A stretch of 64,000 nucleotides of DNA from NCBI GenBank assembly GCA_963739375.1, contig CAVUAF010000014.1, forward strand, positions 755,292 to 819,291, given 5' to 3'. The DNA comes from CAVUAF01 sp963739375 (GTDB taxonomy: Bacteria; Acidobacteriota; Terriglobia; Terriglobales; Acidobacteriaceae). The first letter of the stretch is position 1. Every line of letters starts with the position of its first letter. The notes under the pieces are model-generated. The model saw only the letters and a list, made by a program, of their open reading frames with translations, made no database searches and was not told the DNA's origin. This document shows, one piece after another, positions 25,524 to 34,023 of the stretch. The position numbers and the translations under genes were made by a program.

Positions 25524-26354
25524 GTGGCTTATTCCGTCGAGGTCGTCGGCAAATCCGACGTCGGTTGCGTGCGTACCAACAACGAGGACAACCTCGGGTA
25601 CGACTCGCGCCTCGGCCTCTTCGTCGTCTGCGACGGCATGGGCGGCCAGGCCGCCGGCGAGGTCGCCAGCAAGATGGGCGTGGACGCTATGCTCAACTAC
25701 TTCCGCGAAGCCCGGAACGTCGGCCAGTTTCCGCAGATCGGGGAGCCCGCCGACGGCTACTCCGCCCACGCCAACGCTCTCGCCAGCGCCATCCATCTCG
25801 CCAACCAGGCCATTTACGAGGCCGCCGCCGCCACCATGGCGCGCAAGGGCATGGGCGCCACCGTCGTCAGCGCCCTGTTGCACGACGAATTCATCAGCAT
25901 CGCCCACGTCGGCGACTCCCGCATCTACCTGCTGCGCAACGGCGTCTTCCAGCAGCTCACCAATGACCACTCGCTGGTCATGGAGCAGGTGCGCCGCGGC
26001 CTGATCACCCGCGAGGAAGCGGAAACGTCCGAAGTGCAGAACATCATTCTCCGCGCCCTCGGCTCCGAGGAGCAGGTCAAGGCCGACCTCGACGATATGA
26101 TGGCGCAGGACGGCGATATCCTGCTGCTGGCAACCGACGGCCTGACCAAGCTGGTGCGCGACGACAAAATGCAGGCCATCATCAGCGCCGCGCCCAATCT
26201 GGTGCGCGCTTGCGACGAACTCATTCAGGCCGCCAAAGACGCCGGGGGCGACGACAACATCACCTGTATCCTGCTGCAGATCGTCCGCGAGCCCTGGTAC
26301 AAGCGGTGGTTCACCTTCGGTGGAGGCAAGGTCCAATGGCAAAACTCTATTTGA
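25524..26354 (+). CDS. PP2C-type Ser/Thr protein phosphatase
   Basis: A 276-residue cytoplasmic metal-dependent phosphatase. The PPM motifs are in order: DVGCVRTNNEDNLGYD (12-27), LFVVCDGMGGQAAGEVAS (33-50), MGATVVSALL, IAHVGDSRIYLLRNG, LTNDHSLV, LLLATDGLTKLV and GGDDNITCILLQ (about 249-260). Asp residues in these motifs bind the two Mn/Mg ions. The GTG at 25524 starts one base after the kinase stop, so translation is probably coupled. It most likely reverses phosphorylation by the upstream kinase. The 3' end overlaps the FHA gene by 19 bases. Confidence 0.93.
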   Translation: MAYSVEVVGKSDVGCVRTNNEDNLGYDSRLGLFVVCDGMGGQAAGEVASKMGVDAMLNYFREARNVGQFPQIGEPADGYSAHANALASAIHLANQAIYEAAAATMARKGMGATVVSALLHDEFISIAHVGDSRIYLLRNGVFQQLTNDHSLVMEQVRRGLITREEAETSEVQNIILRALGSEEQVKADLDDMMAQDGDILLLATDGLTKLVRDDKMQAIISAAPNLVRACDELIQAAKDAGGDDNITCILLQIVREPWYKRWFTFGGGKVQWQNSI

Positions 26355-27112
26355 AGTTTGATGCTGCAGTCCTGAAGGAATTCACGCTCTCCCACGGCGT
26401 GATTACCATTGGCCGGCTGCCCGACAACCTGGTGCAGGTCGATAATCCCGCCGTCTCCGGCCATCACGCCCGCATCTACTGGGAGACCGACCACTACGTG
26501 GTCGAGGACAACAACTCCACCAACGGCACCTACGTCAATAATCACCGCGTCAGCCGCGCCGTGCTCAAGGACGGCGATGCCATCCTCGTCGGCAAGCACA
26601 CCGTCGAGTTCAAGGACGCCTGGCATGAGGATGCCCCGGCGGAGAAGACCGCCGTGGCCGCCCCCCCCATGGCGAGGCTCGATGGCACCGTGATGCTCGA
26701 CACCAAGAAGGCCAGGGAGTTGATGGCGCAGGCGCAGGCGCAAGCGCAGGCGGCCGGTGGCGCCGCCGCCGCCCCTCTTCCCGCTACGTCCACGCCCGCC
26801 GCTCCTCCCAAGGAGCGCACCGGCAACCTCACCGTGCTGTCCGGTAAGACCGATCAGCAGCAGTACGTCCTCACCGGCAAGCTCACCGCTATCGGCAAGA
26901 GCGACATGGCCAGCATCAGGCTGAAAGGCTGGTTCAAGCCCAAGCTGGCCGCCACCATCAGCCGCCGCGACCAGAAGTACTTCATCGCCGCCTCCGAACG
27001 CAATGTGAAGGTGCTGGTGAACGGCAACCAGACCAGCGGCCAGCAGGAACTCGGCGATGGTGACGTCATCGAGGTCGCGGGCGTCAAGATGACCTTCTCC
27101 TTCGGCGACTAA
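26336..27112 (+). CDS. Protein with two FHA domains
   Basis: A 258-residue protein. The first FHA domain spans about residues 1-95: GVITIGRLPDNLVQVDNPAVSGHHARIYW, then EDNNSTNGTYVNNHRV. It has the Arg, Ser-x-x-His and Asn residues that read phosphothreonine. An alanine/glutamine- and proline-rich linker (about 128-162) leads to a second, more divergent FHA-like domain (KLTAIGKSDMASIRLKGWFKPKLAATISRRDQKYFI, NGNQTSGQQELGDGDVIEV). ATG at 26336 lies inside the phosphatase gene. Position and domains suggest it is the phospho-dependent docking partner of the CHASE2 kinase/PP2C pair. Confidence 0.9.
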   Translation: MAKLYLKFDAAVLKEFTLSHGVITIGRLPDNLVQVDNPAVSGHHARIYWETDHYVVEDNNSTNGTYVNNHRVSRAVLKDGDAILVGKHTVEFKDAWHEDAPAEKTAVAAPPMARLDGTVMLDTKKARELMAQAQAQAQAAGGAAAAPLPATSTPAAPPKERTGNLTVLSGKTDQQQYVLTGKLTAIGKSDMASIRLKGWFKPKLAATISRRDQKYFIAASERNVKVLVNGNQTSGQQELGDGDVIEVAGVKMTFSFGD

Positions 27113-27163
27113 TCATCGCGGAACGGCGGGTCGGAAAACATATCGGCCTTTCGCAATAATCCC

Positions 27164-28084
27164 ATGCCTGACCGCTGGATCACCATCATGGGCAGCTTCG
27201 TCGCTGACCTGGCCTTCCGCACCAGGAAGGTCCCGGCCTGGGGCGAAACCATCATGGGCTCGGCCTTCAAGCTCGGCCCGGGTGGCAAAGGCTCCAACCA
27301 GGCGGTGGCCGCCGCCCGCCTCGGCGGCAAAGTGAGCTTCATCAGCAAGCTGGCGCGCGATCCCTTCGGCGACCTCGCCCGCCGCACTTATGTTGAGGAA
27401 GGCATCGACACCCAGTTCCTCTTCGAGAGCGCCGACCAGCCCACCGGCGCCGCCACCATCGTGGTGGACGAGATCAAAGGCGAGAACGCCATCATCGTCG
27501 TTCCCGGCGCCTGCTTCTACCTCACCCCCGCGGAAGTGGACTGCGCCCGCGAGCTCATCGCCCGCTCCGCCGTCTTCCTCACCCAGCTCGAGACCCAGGT
27601 CGAGACGGTGGTGCACGGCCTGCGCCTGGCGCATGGCCTCGGCGTCACCACCATCCTGAATTCCGCGCCCGCCGTGCCCTTGCCGGATGCCGTGTTTCCA
27701 CTTTGCGATTACCTCACGCCCAATGAAACCGAAGCGGCGACCCTCACGGGGGTGCCGGTCGCCAGCCTCGCCGACGCCGAGCGCGCCGCCGGCGTCCTGT
27801 TGCAAAAGGGCGTGCGCAATGTTGTGCTCACCCTGGGCGCGCAGGGCGCGCTGGTGAAAAACGCGCGCCTGACGCAGCACGTCCCCGCCTTCCACGTCGG
27901 CGCGATCGTCGAAACCACCGGCGCCGGCGACGCCTTCAGCGGCGGCTTTGCCGTCGCCCTCGCCGAGGGCCAGGACGTCGTGGCCGCCACCCGCTTCGGC
28001 TGCGCCGTGGCCGGCATCTCCGTCACCCGCCCCGGCACCGCGCCCTCCATGCCCCGCCGCGCCGAGGTCGACGCCTTGCTGTGA
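27164..28084 (+). CDS. rbsK: Ribokinase-like sugar kinase (PfkB family)
   Basis: A 306-residue kinase that most likely phosphorylates ribose with ATP. It has the N-terminal PfkB signature GPGGKGSNQAVAAARLGGKVSFISKLARDPFGD (about 39-71). The C-terminal signature is VETTGAGDAFSGGFAVALAEG (about 247-267), with the anion-hole GAGD and the catalytic Asp. DYLTPNETEAATLTG matches the ATP-site region. The next gene is a GRP/RhaT-like sugar permease on the same strand, which supports a sugar uptake and phosphorylation unit. Specificity for ribose rather than another sugar is inferred from family resemblance. Confidence 0.85.
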   Translation: MPDRWITIMGSFVADLAFRTRKVPAWGETIMGSAFKLGPGGKGSNQAVAAARLGGKVSFISKLARDPFGDLARRTYVEEGIDTQFLFESADQPTGAATIVVDEIKGENAIIVVPGACFYLTPAEVDCARELIARSAVFLTQLETQVETVVHGLRLAHGLGVTTILNSAPAVPLPDAVFPLCDYLTPNETEAATLTGVPVASLADAERAAGVLLQKGVRNVVLTLGAQGALVKNARLTQHVPAFHVGAIVETTGAGDAFSGGFAVALAEGQDVVAATRFGCAVAGISVTRPGTAPSMPRRAEVDALL

Positions 28085-28199
28085 CCATTCGCTATTCGTT
28101 ATTCGTTATTGACCATCCTGCCCGCCTGAGCGACCCTTGACGACGCCGTCGCCGGTGCCAATAACAAATAACCAATAGCGAATAGCCAATAACGAATGT
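28085..28199. repeat. Imperfect palindrome of 7-base AATAGCG/AATAACG words
   Basis: The left arm (28086-28112) reads as ATTCGCT, ATTCGTT, ATTCGTT. The right arm (about 28157-28199) is the complement in 7-base steps (AATAACA, AATAACC, AATAGCG, AATAGCC, AATAACG). The right arm runs into the ATG of the permease gene. A second element with the same words lies at 33933-34023. Confidence 0.7.
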
Positions 28200-29176
28200 T
28201 TGTCCCTGCCACCTTCGCCGTCGCGCTCCTCATGACCATCCTCAGCACCGTCTGCTGGGGATCGTTCGCCAACACTTACAAGCTCACGAAGAATTACCGC
28301 TTCGAGCTGTACTACTGGGACTATGCCGCCGGCATCGTGCTCATCGCGCTGCTGCTGGCGTTCACAATGGGCAGCCTGCACGGCGGCGACACCGCCTTCC
28401 TCGCCAACCTGCACACCGCGGCGAATTCCAATCTCCTCTACGCCGCGCTGGGCGGCTTCATCTTCAATATCGCCAACGTTCTGCTCATCGCCGGCATCGA
28501 GATCGTCGGCCTCGCCATCGCCTTCCCCATCGCCATCGGCATCGCCCTGGTCGAAGGTGTGGTGCTCAGCTACGCGCTGCAGCCCAAGGGCAACGCGCTG
28601 CTGCTGGGCAGCGGCGTCGCCTGCGCCGTGCTCGCCGTCATCCTCATCGGCAAAGCCTACGGACAGCTCGCCCACAGCCGCAGCATCTCGCGCAAAGGTG
28701 TGGTGGTGTGTCTCGTCTCCGGCCTGCTGATGGGGACCTTCGCGCCCTTCGTCACCCGCGCCATGACCGCCGACCGCCCCCTCACCCCCTACACCGTGGC
28801 CGTCCTCTTCACCCTGGGCGCGCTGCTCTGCTGTTTCGTCTTCAACGTCATCCTGATGCGGAAGCCGCTGGTCGGCGCGCCCGTGGGATTCGCCTCCTAC
28901 TTCGCGGCGCCCGCTTCCTACCACCTGCTGGGACTGCTGGGCGGCGTTGTGTGGGGCCTCGGTACGGTCTTCAATTTCGTGGCGGCGAGTTTCGTGGGCG
29001 TGGCCATCTCCTACGCCATCGGCCAGGCTTCCCCCATGATCGCTGCGCTCTGGGGCGTCCTGGTGTGGCACGAATTCCGCGGCGCCAGCGCGCGCGCCAA
29101 GGGCTACCTGGTCGGGATGTTCGCCGCCTACCTGCTGGCGCTGGTGCTGATCGCCCGCGCGTATCAGAGCAGTTAG
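28196..29176 (+). CDS. Sugar/drug-metabolite-type permease (GRP/RhaT-like)
   Basis: A 326-residue inner-membrane protein with ten predicted helices in the DMT-superfamily pattern. It begins FAVALLMTILSTVCWGSFANTYKLTKNYRFELYYWDYAAG, characteristic of bacterial glucose/ribose uptake (GRP) and rhamnose transporters. Ala/Gly-rich helices such as IFNIANVLLIAGIEIVGLAIAFPIAIGIALVEGVVLSYAL and GVAISYAIGQASPMIAALWGVLVWHEF form the two inverted halves. Its place behind the ribokinase-like gene suggests sugar import. The ATG at 28196 is embedded in the end of the heptamer repeat, with no separate ribosome-binding site. Confidence 0.8.
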   Translation: MFVPATFAVALLMTILSTVCWGSFANTYKLTKNYRFELYYWDYAAGIVLIALLLAFTMGSLHGGDTAFLANLHTAANSNLLYAALGGFIFNIANVLLIAGIEIVGLAIAFPIAIGIALVEGVVLSYALQPKGNALLLGSGVACAVLAVILIGKAYGQLAHSRSISRKGVVVCLVSGLLMGTFAPFVTRAMTADRPLTPYTVAVLFTLGALLCCFVFNVILMRKPLVGAPVGFASYFAAPASYHLLGLLGGVVWGLGTVFNFVAASFVGVAISYAIGQASPMIAALWGVLVWHEFRGASARAKGYLVGMFAAYLLALVLIARAYQSS

Positions 29177-29296
29177 CACTTGGCTCTTAGCATTTGGCCC
29201 GTTGTTTTCCGTGCGCAGAGTTCAACGGCCAAATGCCAATTGCTAACTGCTAGGTGCTTTTCCTTCACAAATCACAGATCGCAAATCACAAATCGG
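29177..29296. repeat. Two adjoining heptamer-periodic repeats
   Basis: The first part is palindromic. GCATTTGGCC near 29191-29200 is answered by GGCCAAATGCCAATTGCTAA (29231-29250), stepping every 7 bases (GCCAAAT, GCCAATT, GCTAACT, GCTAGGT). The second part, 29269-29295, is CACAAAT, CACAGAT, CGCAAAT, CACAAAT, again with period 7. It fills nearly the whole gap before the promoter of the dehydrogenase gene. Confidence 0.65.
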
Positions 29297-29335
29297 TTAC
29301 ACTCCTCCGTTTTCATTCTCCCCAGCGAGGCCATT

Positions 29336-30184
29336 ATGGACATCCAGACCGTCGGCGTCGTCGGCGCCGGAACGATGGGCAACGGCATCGCCCACATTTT
29401 CGCCAAGGGCCGTTACCAAGTCGTCCTCTGCGACGTGCAACAGGAATTCCTCGACCGCGCGCTCGCCACCATCGGCAAGAACCTGGAGCGCGAGGTCGCC
29501 AAGGGGAAGCTCGCGGCCGAAGACCGCGCCGCGGCGCTCGCCCGCATCCGCCCCACCACCGATCGCAGCGCGCTGGCCGCCTGCGATTTCGTCGTCGAAG
29601 CCGCCACCGAGAAGTTCGCCATCAAGGCCGACCTCTTCCGCGAGCTTGACCGCCTCCTCCGCCCCGAGGTCATCGTTGCGACCAATACCTCTTCGATTTC
29701 CATCACCAAGCTGGCCGCCCTGACCCAGCGCCCCGACCGCGTCATCGGCATGCACTTCTTCAATCCCGTGCCGGTGATGAAGCTGGTCGAGGTGATCCGC
29801 GGCCTCGCCACCTCCGACGAAACCTTTCAGGCGGTGAAGGCGCTCGCCGAAAAGCTGGAGAAGACGCCGGTCGAGGTGAACGACGCCCCCGGCTTCGTCT
29901 CCAACCGCGTGCTCATGCCGCTGCTCAACGAGGCCATGTACGCGGTGATGGAAGGGGTGGCCACCGCCGAAGCCGTGGACGAAGTCTTCAAGCTGGGGAT
30001 GGCGCATCCCATGGGGCCGCTCACCCTCGCCGACTTCATCGGGCTCGACGTCTGCCTCGACATCATGCGCGTCATGCATGATGGCCTCGGCGACCCCAAG
30101 TACCGCCCCTGCCCGCTGCTCATCAAGATGGTGGATGCCGGCTGGCTGGGCCGAAAATCCGGTCGCGGCTTTTACAAGTACTGA
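29336..30184 (+). CDS. 3-hydroxybutyryl-CoA (3-hydroxyacyl-CoA) dehydrogenase
   Basis: A 282-residue cytoplasmic NAD-dependent enzyme interconverting 3-hydroxyacyl-CoA and acetoacetyl-CoA-type ketones. The Rossmann motif GVVGAGTMGNGIA (about 6-18) is followed by an Asp ending the second strand (LCDVQ). The catalytic region is VIATNTSSISITKLAALTQRPDRVIGMHFFNPVPVMKLVEV, with the His of GMHFFNP. The C-terminal dimer domain has DAPGFVSNRVLMPLLNEA and GMAHPMGPLTLADFIGLD. The length fits the single-function Hbd/PaaH class. The gene stands alone, so beta-oxidation, butyrate or PHB metabolism cannot be separated. A TACACT hexamer (29298-29303) lies 32 bases upstream of the ATG. Confidence 0.95.
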   Translation: MDIQTVGVVGAGTMGNGIAHIFAKGRYQVVLCDVQQEFLDRALATIGKNLEREVAKGKLAAEDRAAALARIRPTTDRSALAACDFVVEAATEKFAIKADLFRELDRLLRPEVIVATNTSSISITKLAALTQRPDRVIGMHFFNPVPVMKLVEVIRGLATSDETFQAVKALAEKLEKTPVEVNDAPGFVSNRVLMPLLNEAMYAVMEGVATAEAVDEVFKLGMAHPMGPLTLADFIGLDVCLDIMRVMHDGLGDPKYRPCPLLIKMVDAGWLGRKSGRGFYKY

Positions 30185-30323
30185 TCGCCGCGACGGGCTC
30201 GCACAGGGCCAGACAATCGAGTCACGGTCATCCTGAGCCGCGCGATCCGAGCGGTGTGAGGGAGCGCGAGCGAAGGATTCATGCATTTGGAACCGCCGTT
30301 GCTGTCACGGTGTCAATCAGAAC

Positions 30324-31121
30324 GTGAAAGCGCCCGGCCTCTTCCCGCTTACGTTTGCCATCGTGCGCAACCGCACGGTGCGCGGCATGGCGTCGGCGTT
30401 GGTGCTGGCTTTGTGGCTCGCGCTGTTCGCCGCCGAAATGCGGGCCTGCTGTCAATATCGCCGTGCCGGTGCCTTTCTGCATGCGGCCCGCGAGATTCGC
30501 CCCGGTGATCCCCTCGATAAATGGGTGCAACGGCTCCGGCCTCTGGGCCTGCAACAGGACAGCGCTGAGTGTTACGGTGCTCGGACTTACCCGGGCAGAT
30601 TCGAAGCGACCCTGTATGGCTTCGATCTGCCGATGCAATACTTTTGGACGTTGCGTCCCTGGATCAATGCTGCCTTCGGAGGCATCGGCTTGCGCCTGCA
30701 CGGTTATCGGTTGGAAATCTGTGGCAAGTCGGGAAAAGTCAGCTCTTTCAGCTATGTCGCTTCCTCCGTGGTCCAGGACGGATCGTGGCGGATGGCAAGC
30801 GTGTGGCTCCGTGCCGACCCACCAGCGGCCGACATTGCCGCCCTCGATGCCCTCCGGCCGGGCTATCGCCCTTTCGAGTTTGTCATGGAGACAGACGGCG
30901 GCGGGCGTGCCGTGGGCGCGTGGCTGTATCCGGGGGCATCCGACCAGGACCGTCGCCGCGCCTTCGATATTCACCTGCAGTGCCTGGTGTCGCGCGAGGG
31001 CTGTGCCGCGCTGAGCCGTCTTGCTCCGGGCATCTGCGAGGACCTGCGCCGCGAGCAGGCAAAGTTCGGCCGGGTCAGCCCCTACATTGACCAGGGCTTT
31101 GAGAGGTTGACTCCACCGTGA
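30324..31121 (+). CDS. Hypothetical protein with N-terminal membrane anchor
   Basis: A 265-residue protein with a GTG start. One hydrophobic helix lies near the N-terminus (MASALVLALWLALFAAEM, about residues 22-39), followed by a Cys pair (RACCQYRRAG). The rest is a soluble extracytoplasmic domain with several Cys (AECYG, EICGK, QCLVSREGC, GICEDL) that could form disulfides. No known family recognised. It overlaps the next gene by 4 bases (both GTG starts), so the two form an operon. The 140 bases upstream hold a degenerate TCATCCTGAGC / GCGAAGGAT repeat. Confidence 0.6.
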   Translation: MKAPGLFPLTFAIVRNRTVRGMASALVLALWLALFAAEMRACCQYRRAGAFLHAAREIRPGDPLDKWVQRLRPLGLQQDSAECYGARTYPGRFEATLYGFDLPMQYFWTLRPWINAAFGGIGLRLHGYRLEICGKSGKVSSFSYVASSVVQDGSWRMASVWLRADPPAADIAALDALRPGYRPFEFVMETDGGGRAVGAWLYPGASDQDRRRAFDIHLQCLVSREGCAALSRLAPGICEDLRREQAKFGRVSPYIDQGFERLTPP

Positions 31122-31459
31122 AGACATCCACGTGGTGGTTCTGGGGTGCGGTTGCCCTGCTCGCCGCCGCCATCGGCTGCGTCGACATCTCCACCGAGGA
31201 AGTCTTCATCCCCGCGCTGCTGCTGCTTGGCTGCGGCATGGTGCTGGGCGCGTGGCGCCCGCGGCGTGGATGGCTCGCCGGCATCGTCCTCGGCCTGGGC
31301 GTGCCGGCCGCGCATCTCGCCGCGCGCTGGACGCACTACCCGGTGCCCTACCACGCCAGCCTCCCCGCCACCTTTCTGGCGCTTATTCCCGCCGTGGTCG
31401 GCGGCGCTGCCGGCACCGTCATGCGCACCCTCTTCGGCCTGCTGCGCCGCGGCGAGTGA
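31118..31459 (+). CDS. Small membrane protein, 113 aa
   Basis: GTG start overlapping the upstream gene by 4 bases. Four short hydrophobic segments are visible: WFWGAVALLAAAIGC, IPALLLLGCGMVLGAW, WLAGIVLGLGVPAAHLAA and FLALIPAVVGGAAGTVM. It is probably an inner-membrane protein. It is not recognised, and its role is likely tied to the anchored 265-residue protein before it. Confidence 0.55.
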   Translation: MKTSTWWFWGAVALLAAAIGCVDISTEEVFIPALLLLGCGMVLGAWRPRRGWLAGIVLGLGVPAAHLAARWTHYPVPYHASLPATFLALIPAVVGGAAGTVMRTLFGLLRRGE

Positions 31460-31580
31460 GCGCCGCCACCAGCACCCCCCTGGCCCGCCTTCGTGCGTCC
31501 TCTGTGTCCTTTGTGGTTGGCTTTTTGGCCGCTGGGACACCTCAGCGCGCCCCTGGGCGTTGTGATAATCTCGCGAAACT

Positions 31581-32429
31581 ATGGCTCGCTCCCGGTTGCG
31601 TTTCTCGGCTCTCCTGCTGCTCTCTGCCTTGCTGTTTGCGCCCGCGCTTGCTGCCGGCGCCGAGACCCGCGGCCCCGCCAAGGGCACGCTGGTCATCGTC
31701 GGCGGGGGCCGGCTGGGCCCGGAGATCGTCGCCAAGTTCGTCGCCCTGGCCGGCGGCCCGGAGGCGAAGTTCGTGGTCATCCCCACCGCTTCCGAAGAGC
31801 AGCAGATTGATCTTGCCCGGCAGCGCGAGAATTTCCTGAAGACCTTCGGCGTCAAGGACGCGGTGGTGCTCCATACCACCGACCGCAAGCTCGCCGACTC
31901 GAAGGCGTTCGTCGCGCCGCTCAAGCACGCCACCGGGGTCTGGATTCCCGGCGGCCGGCAATGGCGCCTGGCCGACGCCTACCTCGGCACCCGCACCGAG
32001 CGCGAGGTCAAGGCAGTGCTGAAGCGCGGCGGCGTGGTGGGCGGCAGCTCCGCCGGCGCCACCATCCAGGGTTCCTACCTGGTGCGCGGCGCGGTCGAGG
32101 GCAACACCGTCATGATGTCGCCCGGGCACGAGCAAGGCTTCGCGCTGCTCCGCAACGCGGCCATCGACCAGCACATCATCACCCGCCACCGCGAGGCTGA
32201 CCTCGACCCGGTCATCGCAAAACATCCCGAGCTGTTGGGCATCGGGATCGACGAGAGCACCGCCATCGTGGTGCACGGCACCGGCTTCGAGGTCATCGGC
32301 AAGAGCAAGGTCGCGATCCACGACGGCCGCGAGCACGACGGCAAGCGCTACTACTGGCTGAACGCCGGCGACAAGTTCGACCTCAAGCGCCGCGCCGCCC
32401 TCACGCCTGCCAGCACGGCGGATCGGTAG
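31581..32429 (+). CDS. Cyanophycinase-like exported peptidase (S51 family)
   Basis: A 282-residue protein with a signal peptide (LLLLSALLFAPALAAGA). The S51 fold is visible as GTLVIVGGGRLG, FVVIPTASEE and GVWIPGGRQWRLADAYLGTRT. The nucleophile elbow is VVGGSSAGATIQGSYLVRGA, with Ser about residue 157. GIGIDESTAIVVHGTGFEVIG follows, as in cyanophycinases and related peptidase E enzymes. Export suggests a role in degrading external or periplasmic acidic peptides, including cyanophycin-like polymers; cyanophycin synthetase was not seen. GATAAT at 31564-31569 sits 11 bases before the ATG. Confidence 0.88.
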   Translation: MARSRLRFSALLLLSALLFAPALAAGAETRGPAKGTLVIVGGGRLGPEIVAKFVALAGGPEAKFVVIPTASEEQQIDLARQRENFLKTFGVKDAVVLHTTDRKLADSKAFVAPLKHATGVWIPGGRQWRLADAYLGTRTEREVKAVLKRGGVVGGSSAGATIQGSYLVRGAVEGNTVMMSPGHEQGFALLRNAAIDQHIITRHREADLDPVIAKHPELLGIGIDESTAIVVHGTGFEVIGKSKVAIHDGREHDGKRYYWLNAGDKFDLKRRAALTPASTADR

Positions 32430-32520
32430 AAAACAAGTTGCCAGTTGCCGGTTGTCGGTTCCCAGTTGGCTCAGCAACAGGCGCCCAACTGGCAACTGGC
32501 AACCGACAACTAGCGACTGT
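32430..32520. repeat. Imperfect palindrome of CAACTGG-type heptamers
   Basis: The right arm (about 32487-32520) reads CAACTGG, CAACTGG, CAACCGA, CAACTAG at exact 7-base spacing. The left arm (about 32436-32466) is its complement (GTTGCCA, GTTGCCG, GTTGTCG). It fills the gap between two convergent stops, a place suited to a bidirectional terminator. Confidence 0.7.
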
Positions 32521-33009
32521 CTACTTCACCTCGGTTTCCTGGTAGTGCAGGCACTTCCAGTCGGCGCCGCGCTTGGCCCACACTTCGATGATTGCCAGGT
32601 TGGCTTTCATGCTCTGGCCGCCGACCATGCCATCCACTTTCGCCCGGTACGTGGCCAGCGCTGCGCCGCCCAGCGACGTAATCTTGAAATCGCTGAGCTC
32701 GTAACTGTGAAGCATGATGCTGTCCACCTCCGCGACCGCCGCCTTTTTGTCGCGCGCCCCCTTGCCGTCGGCCTCCACGGCCATGAACTTGTCGTCCAGC
32801 ACGGCCGCATAGGCATCTTTTTTCTTGTCCTTGAAGTCCTGCCAGGCTTGCTGGATCTTGGTCTGCAACCCGGCCACCGCACCGCCTTCCGGCTTGGCCG
32901 CGGCGGCGGCGGCCGGCGCGGCTCTGGCAGCCTGCTTCTTCGGCGCTTGTGCCACTGCTGTCAGCGCGAACAACAACACTGCTGCCATTACGACTGCCAT
33001 CCTCTTCAT
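32521..33009 (-). CDS. Exported SnoaL/DUF4440-like protein
   Basis: A 162-residue protein with a signal peptide (MKRMAVVMAAVLLFALTAVAQA) and an alanine-rich spacer. The mature domain has the NTF2-like order: helix IQQAWQDFKDKKKDAYAAVLDDKFMAVEADG, then strands KAAVAEVDSIMLHSYELSDFKITSL, ALATYRAKVDGMVGGQSMKANLAIIEVWAKRGADWKCLHYQETEV. The WKCLHYQET ending is the conserved DUF4440/SnoaL terminus. The fold binds small molecules, but no active-site set can be assigned here. ATG at 33009. Confidence 0.8.
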   Translation of the reverse strand: MKRMAVVMAAVLLFALTAVAQAPKKQAARAAPAAAAAAKPEGGAVAGLQTKIQQAWQDFKDKKKDAYAAVLDDKFMAVEADGKGARDKKAAVAEVDSIMLHSYELSDFKITSLGGAALATYRAKVDGMVGGQSMKANLAIIEVWAKRGADWKCLHYQETEVK

Positions 33010-33128
33010 CGTTTCCTCCTGACGCAGAATGTCGCGGCAGGGTAACGGACGGCGCCGCTGCGGTCAACCACTGTTAACCGAATAGCCACTCGTTTTCCGC
33101 TCCGGGCAGCGGCTATCCTCGCCAGCAG

Positions 33129-33932
33129 ATGGCAGTCAGCGTTGCGGTTCTGGCCAGCGGCAGCAAAGGCAACAGCGCAGTGGTGCGCAGTGAGCGGGCC
33201 GCCATCCTGGTGGACGCCGGCCTCTCCTGCCGCGAGACCTGCCGCCGCATGGCGGAAGTCGGGCTGGACCCGCTGCAGCTCAGCGCCATCGTCATCACCC
33301 ACGAACACTCCGACCACGTCACCGGCCTGCCGGTGCTGGCGAAAAAACTCCGCGTTCCGGTGTTCATGAGCGAGCCGACGTGCCGCGCCTGGCGCCGGCA
33401 GCTGGCCGATCCCAGCGCCGCTGCGCCCGTGCTTGCCCGCTACGAGAAGTTCGACGCCGGACGCGGCTTCACCGTCGGCGACATCGAAGTCCGCAGCTTC
33501 ACCATCCCCCACGATGCCGCCGACCCCGTCGGCTTCACCTTCCACGCCGAAGGGCTGAAGATCGGCCTGGTCACCGACCTCGGCTACATTCCCGCCAGCG
33601 TGCGCCAGCACGTGCGCGGCTGCGACCTGCTGGTCATCGAGTCCAACCACGACCTCGAAATGCTGCGCCTGGGGCCCTATCCCTGGATGGTGAAGCAGCG
33701 CGTCCTGAGCCGCGTCGGCCACCTCTCCAACGAGGCGCTCGCGGAATTCTTCGCCGGTGATTATGATGGCAGTGCGGCCTTCGTCGTGCTGGCGCACCTT
33801 TCCGAGCAGAACAACCTGCCGGAAATCGCGCTGCACGCGGCCGAGCAGGCGCTGGCGCCGCGCCGCGACCTGGTGCGCAACCGGCTGCTGCTGGCGGCGC
33901 AGGCAAGACCGCTGGCGCCGATCACGCTGTGA
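33129..33932 (+). CDS. YycJ/WalJ-type metallo-beta-lactamase-fold hydrolase
   Basis: A 267-residue cytoplasmic protein starting MAVSVAVLASGSKGNSAVVRSERAAILVDAGLSCRE, diagnostic for the YycJ (VicX) subgroup. The metal motif is IVITHEHSDHVTGLP (HxHxDH at about 57-62). Later ligands are in FTIPHDAADPVGF, GLVTDLGY and VIESNHD, and the C-terminal LAHLSEQNN gives the last His. Related proteins are 5'-3' DNA exonucleases involved in repair or cell-wall regulatory loci. A TATCCT hexamer lies 9 bases before the ATG. Confidence 0.9.
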   Translation: MAVSVAVLASGSKGNSAVVRSERAAILVDAGLSCRETCRRMAEVGLDPLQLSAIVITHEHSDHVTGLPVLAKKLRVPVFMSEPTCRAWRRQLADPSAAAPVLARYEKFDAGRGFTVGDIEVRSFTIPHDAADPVGFTFHAEGLKIGLVTDLGYIPASVRQHVRGCDLLVIESNHDLEMLRLGPYPWMVKQRVLSRVGHLSNEALAEFFAGDYDGSAAFVVLAHLSEQNNLPEIALHAAEQALAPRRDLVRNRLLLAAQARPLAPITL

Positions 33933-34023
33933 TTCGTTATTCGCTATTGGTTATTCGCTATTTGCCGGCGCGACCCATTGCGCCGAACTTCAATAACGAA
34001 TAACCAATAACGAATAGCAAATA
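33933..34023. repeat. Imperfect palindrome of 7-base AATAACG words
   Basis: The left arm (33933-33961) is ATTCGTT, ATTCGCT, ATTGGTT, ATTCGCT. The right arm (about 33992-34022) is AATAACG, AATAACC, AATAACG, AATAGCA. It uses the same vocabulary as 28085-28199, almost 6 kb away. Again its right edge touches the next ATG (34024). Confidence 0.7.
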
